A stretch of 49,132 bases of DNA from an uncultured Bacilli bacterium (lineage in GTDB: Bacteria > Bacillota_I > Bacilli_A > RF39 > UBA660). The stretch covers positions 1 to 49,132 of the forward strand of contig CAKPDJ010000006.1 of assembly GCA_934148875.1 (NCBI GenBank), given 5' to 3'. Shown piece by piece: positions 23,294 through 32,465 of this stretch (position 1 is the first letter of the stretch; each line of letters starts with the position of its first letter). The translations under genes and the position numbers were made by a program. The notes under the pieces were generated by a model that was not told where the DNA came from, made no database searches, and saw only the letters and a list, made by a program, of their open reading frames with translations.

Positions 23294-26132
23294 AACTTAC
23301 AATAATTTTTCTTGTAGTTGTATATGTTTTTTCTTTATATGTAACAGTATATGTAATTGTATAGGTACCTGTAGCTAATTGATTTTCTGCACTACCATTA
23401 ATTGCTGAAATTGTATTTCCGTTTGGATCTTTAATAGTTGAAGTAAGAATACTTTTAATATTTACTTCTGAATTTATTGAAGTTCCATTTTTTAATAATT
23501 GAACAGGTATTTCTAAATCGTTATATGTATCTGTTGCAGATATGGTTATTGGATTTGTTCCAGATATAATTAATGTATATACTGCTGTATCTTCGTTAGG
23601 GTTTTTATATTCGAAATTGTATACTGCAGGGTCACTTTGATTTCCTGAATAATTCTTAAATGTTGTAACTACTTTATATGTTCCTGAGATGTTTGAATTT
23701 GCTTGTATTGTATAAGAATTATCTGTTGTAAAATCTAGTAATACATCTCCATAGTATACGTTGTAACCAAACTCTCCAAAGCTTTCGTTAGCTGTTGGCG
23801 TATTTTGTTTAGACCAACTTATTGTTACTTTTTTAGTATTTTCATCATAAGTAACTTTTAAATTATTAACAGTACTTAATTTATCATATTTTGATGATGA
23901 CTCTGTTGGTTCAGTTCCTTTTACAAAATATTCACATGTTATTTGGTCAGCAGGAGTTCCAGCACTTGGAAGAGCAGCTGGGTTACTTCCTTTTTCAACA
24001 CATACGTTTATTAAATTACTTGGTACGGTAAATTCTTTAGTATTATTCTTTTTGAAAACAACATTTTCAAGTGCTCTATATAGTTTAGTTCTTTCGTTTC
24101 CTGCTGTTGATGCTTTGTTGTGTCCATCTGTAATCTTTTTGTATCCATACCACATTGAAATAGTATATTCAGGGTCATACCCAACTACCCAAGCATCGTT
24201 AATAGCACCAGCTGGTAAGTTATATTGTCTTTTTGTAGCACCATCGAAATTGGTAGTACCAGTTTTGGCTGCTACTGTAACACCACTCATTTTAGCTGCT
24301 CCACTTAATCCAGTATTAACTGCTTCTATTAACATATCAGTTATCATATAAGCTGTTGTTTCGCTCATAGCTTTGGTTTCAGTACTTCTAAAAGTTTTAA
24401 CAGTATTGTCTTCACGATAAACTATTTTATTGACACTTAATGGTTCATTGTAAGTACCACCGTTTCCGAAGGCAGCATATGCAGCGGCCATTTGTAGTGG
24501 AGTAGTACCATCGAATGCACCAAGAGCGTGAGCTTCGTATAAGTGTCCATTTTCTATCTGAGGGGTTATTCCTAAGTTAGTAGCGAATTCTATAATTTTT
24601 TGATTTCCAACTTGTGCACTTACTTGTTGGAATGTTTTTACAGCGGGAACGTTTCGTGATTGTGCTAGTGCTGTTTTCATGCTCATCCAACCTTTATATT
24701 GGCTATCTGAATTGGTAACTGATTGTCCTGTTGAGTATGTCCATGGTTCATCAAGTATTTGTGTATATGGATTCCATCCTAAATATTCGATTGCTGGACC
24801 ATAGTCAAATATTGGTTTAGCAGAAGATCCTATTTGTCTTTTTGCCTGTGTAGCTAAATTATTTTGGAAGGCTCCTGTTTTATTACGACCTGAACCTATT
24901 GCTACAATTTTACCAGTACTGTTTTCAACAACAGCAACACCGCTATCTACTTTATCATTAGGCCATTTAAATGTCTTACTATTAAAGATATCATCTAATC
25001 CCTGCTGTTTATCTCTATCCATATTTGTATAAATTAAAAGTGAAGTAGTAGTAGGATTAATACCATATTTGTTGATTAATTCTTCTCTTACAGTGTCAAT
25101 ATAACTTTGATATGCTAGAGTTGTCGTTGATTTTGTTAATAGAGAATCAATTGGTATTGAATTAGCTACATTTGCTTCTTCTTGGGTAATGTAACCGTGT
25201 TTTACCATTAATCCTAATACTTCTTGTCTTCTTACGAATGCACTATATGGATGATAGAATGGATTGTAAGCAGTTGGGTTATTAAAAATACCAACTAATA
25301 ATGCAGCTTCTGATAAATTTAAATCTCTTACACTTTTATTAAATAGTGTTTTAGAAGCAATCTCAACTCCTAGTGCATTATTTGATAAATCATAATTGTT
25401 TACATAATATTCGATAATCTTTTCTTTACTGAAGTTTTTTTCAAGTTTAAATACAGCTAAATATATATCAGTGAATTTACGGATTATACCATTTATTCCT
25501 TTGCTTTCTTTACCGGTATAAGTATTTTTGATTAATTGCATTGAAATAGTTGATGCTCCACCGGCATCTTTATTTCCTAATAATTGACCAATACTTGCTT
25601 TTATAAAACGTGGTGCATCAAATCCGTTATGTTGAAAGTATCTTGAATCCTCGGTTGCTATTAAAGCATCAATGAATACTTCTGGTAAGTCATCATAAGT
25701 TATATTTTCACGCATTTCAGTACCAATACGAGCAAATTCATTACCATCTTTATCATAAAGAATAGTTGCTTCTCTTTTATTTAGTTTGGTTATATCAAAG
25801 TTTGGAGCTTCTTTAATAATTTTGATAAAGAATGCTGCTATAAATAAAACAATAGCTATTGCGATAACGAAAAATATAATTAAAAGTATATTTAATATCT
25901 TTCTACGTCTAGGTTTTGATTTAACATTATCAAGAAGTCTAGCTATTCCTAATATGAATAGTATTCCTACCGTTAAAATAATAGTCATATATAAACCGAA
26001 CGTTATATAGCTAAGTATAATAAGTGCTAAAACTATAACTGAAATTATAATTAAAGGTTTTTCAAGTTTAAATTTGATATTTTTTCTTCTATTATTCTTT
26101 TTCTTTATATTTTTAGATTTTATTTTAGTCAT
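23292..26132 (-). CDS. ponA: Class A penicillin-binding protein (PBP1/PonA type)
   Basis: 946 aa. Bifunctional peptidoglycan synthase. N-terminus is basic with an unusual three hydrophobic segments (about 27-47, 47-65, 80-104) instead of one. GT51 domain: ATEDSRYF with catalytic E161 and GGASTISMQL (191-200). Transpeptidase: S436-S-A-K439, S492-R-N494, K623-T-G-T626. C-terminal extension from about 745 contains a fibronectin-III-like domain (VTISWSKQN...NVYYG) and a last Ig-like beta domain, probably wall-facing. Stop lies in the shared terminator. 4 nt downstream of recU, the conserved recU-ponA operon. Confidence 0.95.
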   Translation of the reverse strand: MTKIKSKNIKKKNNRRKNIKFKLEKPLIIISVIVLALIILSYITFGLYMTIILTVGILFILGIARLLDNVKSKPRRRKILNILLIIFFVIAIAIVLFIAAFFIKIIKEAPNFDITKLNKREATILYDKDGNEFARIGTEMRENITYDDLPEVFIDALIATEDSRYFQHNGFDAPRFIKASIGQLLGNKDAGGASTISMQLIKNTYTGKESKGINGIIRKFTDIYLAVFKLEKNFSKEKIIEYYVNNYDLSNNALGVEIASKTLFNKSVRDLNLSEAALLVGIFNNPTAYNPFYHPYSAFVRRQEVLGLMVKHGYITQEEANVANSIPIDSLLTKSTTTLAYQSYIDTVREELINKYGINPTTTSLLIYTNMDRDKQQGLDDIFNSKTFKWPNDKVDSGVAVVENSTGKIVAIGSGRNKTGAFQNNLATQAKRQIGSSAKPIFDYGPAIEYLGWNPYTQILDEPWTYSTGQSVTNSDSQYKGWMSMKTALAQSRNVPAVKTFQQVSAQVGNQKIIEFATNLGITPQIENGHLYEAHALGAFDGTTPLQMAAAYAAFGNGGTYNEPLSVNKIVYREDNTVKTFRSTETKAMSETTAYMITDMLIEAVNTGLSGAAKMSGVTVAAKTGTTNFDGATKRQYNLPAGAINDAWVVGYDPEYTISMWYGYKKITDGHNKASTAGNERTKLYRALENVVFKKNNTKEFTVPSNLINVCVEKGSNPAALPSAGTPADQITCEYFVKGTEPTESSSKYDKLSTVNNLKVTYDENTKKVTISWSKQNTPTANESFGEFGYNVYYGDVLLDFTTDNSYTIQANSNISGTYKVVTTFKNYSGNQSDPAVYNFEYKNPNEDTAVYTLIISGTNPITISATDTYNDLEIPVQLLKNGTSINSEVNIKSILTSTIKDPNGNTISAINGSAENQLATGTYTITYTVTYKEKTYTTTRKIIVS

Positions 26133-26136
26133 TATC

Positions 26137-26736
26137 CTATACCTCCGTATATTCTTTTTCTATATATTTTTCAATAATTTCTAGGTAATCTAATCTTGGA
26201 GAATACTTTTCTTTTATTTCATATCCTTTTTCTATGAAATATTCATATGGAATTGATTTTCTAGTGTTATTATCGATGTAATTAAAAAAGTCATTACTAA
26301 ATAATATAAACGTTTTATTATATTCTGTAAATCGTACTATTAAAAAACTAATTCCACCATTTTCCATTATATTTCTTAAGTGTTCTATTTGATGTTTATG
26401 AATATTTTCCAGTGGGAAATAACTTTTATTGTTTGTTTCCTTGGCTTCAAAGTCAATGTATTTTCCTTTATATAAACCATTATAATCAGTGGTTGATGGT
26501 GATTCAAAGTAAGCTTCTTTTATAGTTATACGTCCAGTTTTATTAGTTTTGGATGGATAATTAACCTTAACTATTTTAATTGGAGTAGGTTTTTTGTATA
26601 TAAAAGCTTTCTTGGTATCAATATAGTATTCGTTAGATATGTTAATATCGTTTTCTAAACTCATACCACGATTGTTATGAAATACTTGTTTATTTTTTAG
26701 AATGTCTTTTAAAGGTATTTCTTTATTATATTCCAT
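26137..26736 (-). CDS. recU: Holliday-junction resolvase RecU
   Basis: 199 aa, typical. Cleaves four-way junctions in recombination and chromosome segregation. FHNNRGMSLENDINISNEYY N-terminal signature; nuclease core KEAYFESPSTTDYNG with the catalytic Asp, then YIDFEAKET with the E-x-K pair, and LENIHKHQIEHLRN. Directly upstream of ponA (4-nt gap), as in Bacillus. Confidence 0.95.
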   Translation of the reverse strand: MEYNKEIPLKDILKNKQVFHNNRGMSLENDINISNEYYIDTKKAFIYKKPTPIKIVKVNYPSKTNKTGRITIKEAYFESPSTTDYNGLYKGKYIDFEAKETNNKSYFPLENIHKHQIEHLRNIMENGGISFLIVRFTEYNKTFILFSNDFFNYIDNNTRKSIPYEYFIEKGYEIKEKYSPRLDYLEIIEKYIEKEYTEV

Positions 26737-26893
26737 CTAATCACCTATATCATATTATACTATACTATTACTTTTTTTCCAACTTTTTTACTTTAAAAAA
26801 TAATATTTTGATTTAGCTCTTTTTTTGACTGCTTTTGTCGAAAAACTGATTTTATTATTAATATATTTTATAATGATAGTAGGAGGCTATTAT

Positions 26894-26998
26894 ATGAATT
26901 ATTTACACGTTATTGAAATTATAAATAAAATGGAACATAAAGTTATTCAGTCTAAATTGATTACTTATACAAGTAAATATAATCAAAAAGAGGTATAA
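26894..26998 (+). CDS. Small ORF (34 aa) upstream of the GDPD gene
   Basis: ATG 26894 with a strong AGGAGG 7 nt upstream and TATAAT at 26869-26874; 34 codons encode MNYLHVIEIINKMEHKV... ending in NQKEV, basic and helical. It ends 18 nt before the GDPD start, so it may be a leader peptide or small protein cotranscribed with it. No family recognised. The rest of 26737-26893 has no visible gene. Confidence 0.45.
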   Translation: MNYLHVIEIINKMEHKVIQSKLITYTSKYNQKEV

Positions 26999-27016
26999 TG
27001 TTCATTGGTGGTAAAT

Positions 27017-27724
27017 ATGAAAAGTGATAATTTAAAAAACTTGTATATAGCTCATCGTGGTATTCAAACAGATACTACGATTGAAAATACTATTCCTGCT
27101 TTTATGCTAGCAATATCAAAGAGGGTTCCAATAGAATTGGATTTACACATTTTGAAAGATGATAAAATTATAGTTTTTCATGATGATAATTTAAAAAGGC
27201 TATTTAACATTGATAGGACTATAGAAAGTTATGACTATGATGAACTTAGAAAACTATCTTTTCCTAATACTAATGAACATATACCATTGTTTACAGATGT
27301 ATTAAAGTTAGTTAATGGTAAAGTTCCTATTATTATTGAAGTTAAGAGAAGTTTTAATACTAATTATGTTAGTTATTGTAAGAAGATTGTTGATATTTTG
27401 AATAATTATAAATATGACTACGTTATTAAATCGTTTGATGTTCGAATAGTTCATTGGTTTTTGCATAATACAGATTATTTAACAGGTTTGTTGATAGCAA
27501 ATAGAAAAAAATCTATTTATGATTGGATGGTGAGGAAAACAATATTACTTTCAGGTTTAAACCCAGATTTTATATCTGTTGATTATCATCTTTTGGATTA
27601 TTCATCTATTAAAAAATTTCGTTTGAAGAAGCCAGTTTTAGCTTGGACTATTAATAATTATCAAGTTTTAGAAATGGTAAAGGATAAGGCTGATAGTTAT
27701 TTAATTGAAAAATTTTATTTTTAG
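27017..27724 (+). CDS. Glycerophosphodiester phosphodiesterase (cytoplasmic)
   Basis: 235 aa from ATG 27017 (GGTGG upstream). Hydrolyses glycerophosphodiesters to glycerol-3-phosphate and an alcohol. Complete GDPD active site: IAHRG (His/Arg), ELDLHILKDDKIIVFHDDNLKR with E-x-D and the second His, IIIEVK, and a late LAWTINNYQVLEM typical of the VxxWTVN motif. No signal peptide. Intact counterpart of the degenerate copy at 12234-12962. Confidence 0.92.
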   Translation: MKSDNLKNLYIAHRGIQTDTTIENTIPAFMLAISKRVPIELDLHILKDDKIIVFHDDNLKRLFNIDRTIESYDYDELRKLSFPNTNEHIPLFTDVLKLVNGKVPIIIEVKRSFNTNYVSYCKKIVDILNNYKYDYVIKSFDVRIVHWFLHNTDYLTGLLIANRKKSIYDWMVRKTILLSGLNPDFISVDYHLLDYSSIKKFRLKKPVLAWTINNYQVLEMVKDKADSYLIEKFYF

Positions 27725-27827
27725 AATTGTTATTAGAGGTTGATTATGTTATAATATGCTGGATTCTTTAATTAGTTATTTGTTTTAATTATTGTTTTTA
27801 GGAACTTTTTCTATTACTTTATATTAA

Positions 27828-27856
27828 TTGACATTTCTTTATATTTTTGTGATAAT
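27828..27856 (+). promoter_or_regulatory. Sigma-A promoter of gpsB-rnpB
   Basis: TTGACA (27828-27833), exactly 17 nt, then GATAAT (27851-27856) preceded by TGT (extended -10). Confidence 0.75.
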
Positions 27857-27883
27857 ATTATCGTAAGGGAATGGTGATTAGTA

Positions 27884-28222
27884 ATGATACAGGGTAAGAT
27901 TTCATTAACTCCTCAAGATATTTTAGAAAAGGATTTTAAAATTGATACAAGAGGTTATCGTTTGAAAGAAGTTGATCAATTTTTAGATGAGATTATTGGT
28001 GACTATGAAAACTTTTATGAAATTATCAGAACTTTAGAAAAAGAAAAAGAAGATAATTTAAAAGAAATTATGAATTTGAAACAAGAACTTAGAAATGTTA
28101 AAATGAGTATTGATATTGCTAAGACTGGTGATAAAGAGGTTACTAATTTAGATATTTTGAGAAGAGTTTCTAATTTAGAAAAAATAGTTTACGGCAAGGG
28201 AGATAAGGAAGAATCTGAATAA
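27884..28222 (+). CDS. gpsB: Cell-division regulator GpsB (DivIVA family)
   Basis: 112 aa. Coiled-coil adaptor linking class A PBPs to the division/elongation machinery. N-terminal DivIVA membrane-binding domain SLTPQDILEKDFKIDTRGYRLKEVDQFLDEI split by the usual turn, a heptad helix (IIRTLEKEKEDNLKEIMNLK), and a short C-terminal helix DILRRVSNLEKIVYG typical of GpsB. The gene is followed directly by rnpB, the same pair as in B. subtilis. Confidence 0.94.
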   Translation: MIQGKISLTPQDILEKDFKIDTRGYRLKEVDQFLDEIIGDYENFYEIIRTLEKEKEDNLKEIMNLKQELRNVKMSIDIAKTGDKEVTNLDILRRVSNLEKIVYGKGDKEESE

Positions 28223-28223
28223 T

Positions 28224-28570
28224 AATACTTTGACAAACGCTATATTTTTATAATATAGAGGAAAGTCCATGCTCACACAGTCTGAGATGATTGTAGTGTT
28301 CGTTCTAAGGGAAAAAATAACCTTAGGTAGCATTAGCTAACGGCAACGAAAATTCCTAAGTTAATAATATGGAATGAGTAGTTATAAAGTGCCACAGTGA
28401 CGATATCTTTTCGAAAGAAGAGAGTGAAACGCGGTAAACCCAACGAGTGAGAAACCCAAATTTTGGTAGGGGAGCTTTGACTAGGAATTTAACGATGTCA
28501 GGGATCGAGAAATCGATAGATAAATGTTTGTCGCCTAGTAATAGGTACAGAACATGGCTTATAAAGTATT
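28224..28570 (+). ncRNA. rnpB: RNase P RNA (type B)
   Basis: Catalytic RNA of tRNA 5'-end maturation. Universal blocks are visible: GAGGAAAGTCCATGCTCACAC (at 28259, CR-I), AAGTGCCACAGTGACGA, GAAACGCGGTAAACCCAACGAG, GAAACCCAAATTTTGGTAGGGGA (type-B hallmark region) and ACAGAACATGGCTTATAAAG. Ends are set by the P1 helix, AATACTTT at 28224 pairing with AAAGTATT at 28563-28570. About 347 nt, shorter than the B. subtilis RNA (about 400), with reduced peripheral helices. Begins 1 nt after the gpsB stop. Confidence 0.95.
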
Positions 28571-28594
28571 TATTATTGATTAGAGGTGAATAAC

Positions 28595-29113
28595 TTGAAG
28601 GAAATTGGGGAATTTTTAAAAACTTCTCGAATTAATAATGGTGTTAGTATTGAAGAAGCAGCAGATGATTTGAATTTATCTGTTACTCAGTTGGAAAATA
28701 TTGAAGAAGGTAATATTAAAGCTTTTAAAGATTTGTATGTTTTAAAAGATTTAGTAAAAGATTATGGTAAGTATTTAGGAGTTCAAACTGATAGTATTCT
28801 TGATGAATTTAATGATTTTATGTTTGAACATACTTCTAAGATTTCTTTGGATGATATTTTGGAAGCTAGAAGACTAGCTAAAGAAAAAGAAACTGATGAA
28901 AAACCTAAAATTGTTTCACCTTATACCGTAATTAGAAAGCCCAAATTTAGTTTTGAAAAAGTTAAAGTAAAACCTTTACTTGTCTCTATAGTAATTGTTT
29001 TAATTATATTTATATCTGTTTTTATTTGGTTTAGAGTTAATAATAAAAAAGAAAATATATCAACAGAATTAAAGGGAAGAAGTGTGAATGCTGTTTATGA
29101 ATTTACCTACTAA
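28595..29113 (+). CDS. RodZ/YmfM-like HTH membrane protein
   Basis: About 172 aa from TTG 28595; GAGGTG (28583-28588) is well spaced for it and overlaps the alternative GTG at 28586. N-terminal RodZ-type HTH (IGEFLKTSRINNGVSIEEAADDLNLSVTQLENIEEGN), basic linker, then one membrane segment (LLVSIVIVLIIFISVFIWF) and only a short extracytoplasmic tail, so the beta domain of E. coli RodZ is missing. Such proteins bind MreB and shape the elongasome. Its 3' end overlaps pgsA by 26 nt; the ymfM-pgsA-recA order is that of Bacillus. Confidence 0.82.
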   Translation: MKEIGEFLKTSRINNGVSIEEAADDLNLSVTQLENIEEGNIKAFKDLYVLKDLVKDYGKYLGVQTDSILDEFNDFMFEHTSKISLDDILEARRLAKEKETDEKPKIVSPYTVIRKPKFSFEKVKVKPLLVSIVIVLIIFISVFIWFRVNNKKENISTELKGRSVNAVYEFTY

Positions 29114-29687
29114 GTTAACTGTTACTAGAATTATATTAGCTATTGTGGTTATGATATTATTGATTTTTCCATTTGATGCAATAGGAGTTAGTTTACCTGT
29201 TATTCGTGGTAAACTTGATATTGATATTAGGTATATTGTAGCTGGAGTTATTTTTATTATAGCTAGTGTTACTGACTTTTTTGATGGATATTTAGCTAGA
29301 AAAAATAACCAGGTTACTGATACTGGTAAAATGCTTGATGCTATTGCTGATAAAGTATTAGTTAATCCTATTTTGATTATTTTTGCTGCTGAAGGATTGA
29401 TTAGTCCTATTGTTCCTGTAGTTGTAGTAGTACGTGATATTGTTGTTAATGCTATTAAAATGGAAGCTGCTTCTAAGGGAAAAGTTGTGGCTGCAATTAA
29501 ATCTGGAAAAATTAAAACTGCCAGTTTAATGGTTGGAATGGTTTTATTATTTTTCTATGATGTACCATTTATTTATTTTAATATTCGCGTTGATTTATTA
29601 TTTATTTATTTTGCTACTATTATGTCACTTGTTTCAATGGTACAGTATTATGTATTAAATAAAAAAATAATTTTTTCTGAGAGTTAA
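29088..29687 (+). CDS. pgsA: CDP-diacylglycerol-glycerol-3-phosphate 3-phosphatidyltransferase
   Basis: 199 aa integral membrane enzyme making phosphatidylglycerophosphate. CDP-alcohol phosphotransferase signature DGYLARKNNQVTDTGKMLDAIADK follows the required D-G-x2-A-R-x8-G-x3-D-x3-D spacing. Hydrophobic segments throughout. ATG 29088 fits the GGGAAG site better than ATG 29097. Inside the end of the rodZ-like gene, followed by a terminator. Confidence 0.94.
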   Translation: MLFMNLPTKLTVTRIILAIVVMILLIFPFDAIGVSLPVIRGKLDIDIRYIVAGVIFIIASVTDFFDGYLARKNNQVTDTGKMLDAIADKVLVNPILIIFAAEGLISPIVPVVVVVRDIVVNAIKMEAASKGKVVAAIKSGKIKTASLMVGMVLLFFYDVPFIYFNIRVDLLFIYFATIMSLVSMVQYYVLNKKIIFSES

Positions 29688-29721
29688 AACAATAAATTGG
29701 TAGATAAAATGGATGGAATTT

Positions 29722-29752
29722 AGAAGATTGCCTTAAGCAATTTTCTTTTTTT
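29722..29752 (+). terminator. Terminator of pgsA
   Basis: AGAAGATTGC (29722-29731), CTTAA loop, GCAATTTTCT (29737-29746) with one G-T pair, then T run. Confidence 0.8.
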
Positions 29753-29859
29753 GTTCTAATAATTTTTTTGAAATTAATAAAACATTTGTTTGAAAAAATG
29801 TTGATTTTTTATTTAGATTAGGGTATGATATAAATGTAAGTCAAAATTAGGAGGATTTT

Positions 29860-30873
29860 ATGGCAAAAAGTATAGAAAAAAATGAAGCACTAGAAAAAGT
29901 ATTAAGTGACATTGAGAAACAGTTTGGTAAAGGCTCTATTATGAGATTAGGTGACAACAAACATATGGAACTAGATGTTACTTCTAGTGGAAGTTTAACT
30001 TTGGATATAGCTATGGGAGTAGGTGGATATCCTAAAGGTAGAATTATTGAAATTTATGGACCTGAATCAAGTGGTAAAACAACATTTGCACTACATGCTA
30101 TAGCAGAAGTTCAAAAAAATGGTGGACGTGCTGCGTTTATTGATGCTGAACATGCACTTGATCCTGTTTATGCTAAAAATTTAGGTGTTGATATTAATGA
30201 ATTGTTACTTGCTCAACCTGATACTGGTGAACAAGCATTAGAAATTTGCGAAGCTTTGGTTAGAAGTGAAGCTGTTAATATCGTAGTTATTGATTCAGTT
30301 GCTGCCCTTGTTCCTCAAGCTGAAATTGATGGTGAGATGGGTGATAGTCATGTTGGACTTCAAGCAAGATTAATGAGTCAAGCACTACGTAAACTTTCTG
30401 GTACTATTAGTAAAACTAAAACAACAGCTATTTTTATTAATCAGTTACGTGAAAAAGTTGGAGTTATGTTTGGTAATCCTGAAACTACTCCTGGTGGACG
30501 TGCCCTTAAATTTTACTCAACTATTCGCTTAGATGTAAGACGTAGTGAATCTCTTAAAATTGGTGATAATATTGTTGGTAATCGTACTAATGTTAAGGTT
30601 GTTAAAAACAAAGTTGCTCCACCATTTAAAACAGCAGTTGTTGATATAATGTATGGTGAAGGTGTTAGTCATGAAGGTGAAATTATTGATTTAGGAACAG
30701 AGTGTGGTGTTTTAGAAAAATCTGGTGCTTGGTATGCATATAAGGGAGAAAAAATCGGACAAGGTAAGGAAAATGTTAAGTTATTCTTAAAGGATCATCC
30801 TGAACTTCGTGATGAAATGGAAAATCAAATAAGAGAATTTTATGGTATAGGTAAAAAGAAAAAAAATAATTAG
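29860..30873 (+). CDS. recA: Recombinase A
   Basis: 337 aa. Strand-exchange ATPase of homologous recombination and SOS coprotease. Walker A GPESSGKTT, INQLREKVGVMFGNPETTPGG (L2 and MAW region), Walker B VVIDSVAAL. C-terminal tail is short and basic (KKKKNN) rather than acidic. AGGAGG precedes ATG. No SOS box of the Bacillus CGAAC-N4-GTTCG type is seen upstream. cinA, usual between pgsA and recA, is absent. Confidence 0.98.
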   Translation: MAKSIEKNEALEKVLSDIEKQFGKGSIMRLGDNKHMELDVTSSGSLTLDIAMGVGGYPKGRIIEIYGPESSGKTTFALHAIAEVQKNGGRAAFIDAEHALDPVYAKNLGVDINELLLAQPDTGEQALEICEALVRSEAVNIVVIDSVAALVPQAEIDGEMGDSHVGLQARLMSQALRKLSGTISKTKTTAIFINQLREKVGVMFGNPETTPGGRALKFYSTIRLDVRRSESLKIGDNIVGNRTNVKVVKNKVAPPFKTAVVDIMYGEGVSHEGEIIDLGTECGVLEKSGAWYAYKGEKIGQGKENVKLFLKDHPELRDEMENQIREFYGIGKKKKNN

Positions 30874-30900
30874 AATGCATATATTTTGCATTCTTTTTTT
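30872..30900 (+). terminator. Terminator of recA
   Basis: AGAATGCA (30872-30879) / TGCATTCT (30887-30894) followed by seven Ts. Confidence 0.85.
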
Positions 30901-30960
30901 AAATTATTCTTGTTTACCTTTTGTTATTATGCTATATTTGAAATGTAGTAGGTGGTAAAA

Positions 30961-32457
30961 ATGATAAAGAAGAATATATTACTCTATTGTTCAGAATTTT
31001 TCTTGTCTCTTATTGTAGGAATTTTAGCTTTCAAATATGGAATTGATAGGAAAATTTTATGGATTATTTTAGCTTTTGTTGCTTTTATTATGTTGGGTAT
31101 TAATTTTTATCATTTGTACCGTCTTAATTCTAAAAAAATGGAACATATTTTTTTGATGCTTGCTATACCAATAGGTATTTTATATAGTTTATTCTTAGCT
31201 CCATTTCGTATAACTGATGATGCTGCTCAAATAATTAAGAATATTGATTTATCTCAAGGTCATCTTTTTACTAGAAAAGATTCTGATAATAAAGCTATTG
31301 TTGATGTTCCAAGAGCTTTTGATGTTAAATACCATGTTACAATGTTAAAAATAAAACCTTTTTATAGTATAATGAAAACAGATACAAATTATAATGACTT
31401 GTATCGTGTACGTAGTGAATTTACTTATACTGTAATTAATATGCCAACAAATTATATGTTTTCTAGTTTGGGATTAAGGCTTGGCACACTCTTAAATTTG
31501 AATCTTTATATATCATTGTATATAGCTAAATTGTTTAATTTGATATTCTTTTGGATTATTGGTTATATCATGGTTAAAATATTTCCTTTTAAAAAGATAT
31601 TTTTACTTGTTTATTTGTTTAATCCAATGATGCTTCAAACAATGTCATCAATTGGTGCGGATTGTTTTACTAATTTAATTTGTTTATTATGGATTAGTTA
31701 TATATTATATTTAAAATTTGAAAAGAAAAAAGTGGAAACTAAAGATACCTTTTATTTGTTTATACTAATGATTATGTTAGCTACGGCCAAATTTATTTAT
31801 TTTCCATTGCTGTTACTTCTTTGCTTAATTAGAAATCTTTATCAAAATAAAAAAGATAGAAAAATTGTATTACTTAGTGTTTTCTTATCACTGATTGTTG
31901 TTGGTATAGGTATTTACATCGGTCTTGGTTATAAATGTGATTTTGCTACAATAGTTTCTAAAAGTGATATTGATGCTGTTGGACAAGTAAAAAATGTTCT
32001 TACAAAACCTTGGAATTTTATAATAGCAGTTATCAATTCCATTTATAGACGTCAAGGAAATTATTTTTCAGAATTTTTTGGTAAAGTATTAGGTTCTTAT
32101 CATATATCTCTTATGTTTATACCGTATATTTTATACATTGGTTTATTCTTTGTTACTATGTTTATGGATCATAAAGATTACTTTAATAAGGCAAGCAAAT
32201 ACTTGATTTTATTTATTACTTTTATTTTAGTTATGTGTGTATTTGGAGTTGAATATTTAACTTGGAATAGTGTTGGTAGCCATTTTGTATCAGGGGTGCA
32301 GGGTAGATATTTTTTACCATTTATGTTATTACCATTTATTATAGTAGCTACTGATAAGATTAAGATTAAGTTTAAAGATAATACTAGATTCGTTACTGTA
32401 ATGATAATTTTTATTCAACTTATGAATATATTCGTTTTGTATAGAAGCTATATGTAG
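30961..32457 (+). CDS. DUF2142-like polytopic membrane protein (GT-C type)
   Basis: 498 aa, about 11-12 membrane segments. Near residue 85-110 the first large outside loop (APFRITDDAAQIIKN) resembles the Asp-containing motif of DUF2142 and GT-C glycosyltransferases (PPDE..H). These enzymes are thought to transfer sugars from polyprenyl-phosphate carriers on the outer membrane face. ATG 30961 with TAGGTGG just upstream. First of a three-gene operon with GtrA (8-nt gap) and a UGM-like flavoprotein, placed between recA and rny. The acceptor is unknown. Confidence 0.75.
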   Translation: MIKKNILLYCSEFFLSLIVGILAFKYGIDRKILWIILAFVAFIMLGINFYHLYRLNSKKMEHIFLMLAIPIGILYSLFLAPFRITDDAAQIIKNIDLSQGHLFTRKDSDNKAIVDVPRAFDVKYHVTMLKIKPFYSIMKTDTNYNDLYRVRSEFTYTVINMPTNYMFSSLGLRLGTLLNLNLYISLYIAKLFNLIFFWIIGYIMVKIFPFKKIFLLVYLFNPMMLQTMSSIGADCFTNLICLLWISYILYLKFEKKKVETKDTFYLFILMIMLATAKFIYFPLLLLLCLIRNLYQNKKDRKIVLLSVFLSLIVVGIGIYIGLGYKCDFATIVSKSDIDAVGQVKNVLTKPWNFIIAVINSIYRRQGNYFSEFFGKVLGSYHISLMFIPYILYIGLFFVTMFMDHKDYFNKASKYLILFITFILVMCVFGVEYLTWNSVGSHFVSGVQGRYFLPFMLLPFIIVATDKIKIKFKDNTRFVTVMIIFIQLMNIFVLYRSYM

Positions 32458-32465
32458 GAGAAGTT

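Noticed and set aside
24052..24351. Plus-strand frame within the PBP1 gene
   Set aside because: Antisense to the transpeptidase domain, without ribosome site.
29753..29859. LexA (SOS) box upstream of recA
   Set aside because: No CGAAC-N4-GTTCG-like palindrome is visible in the leader.
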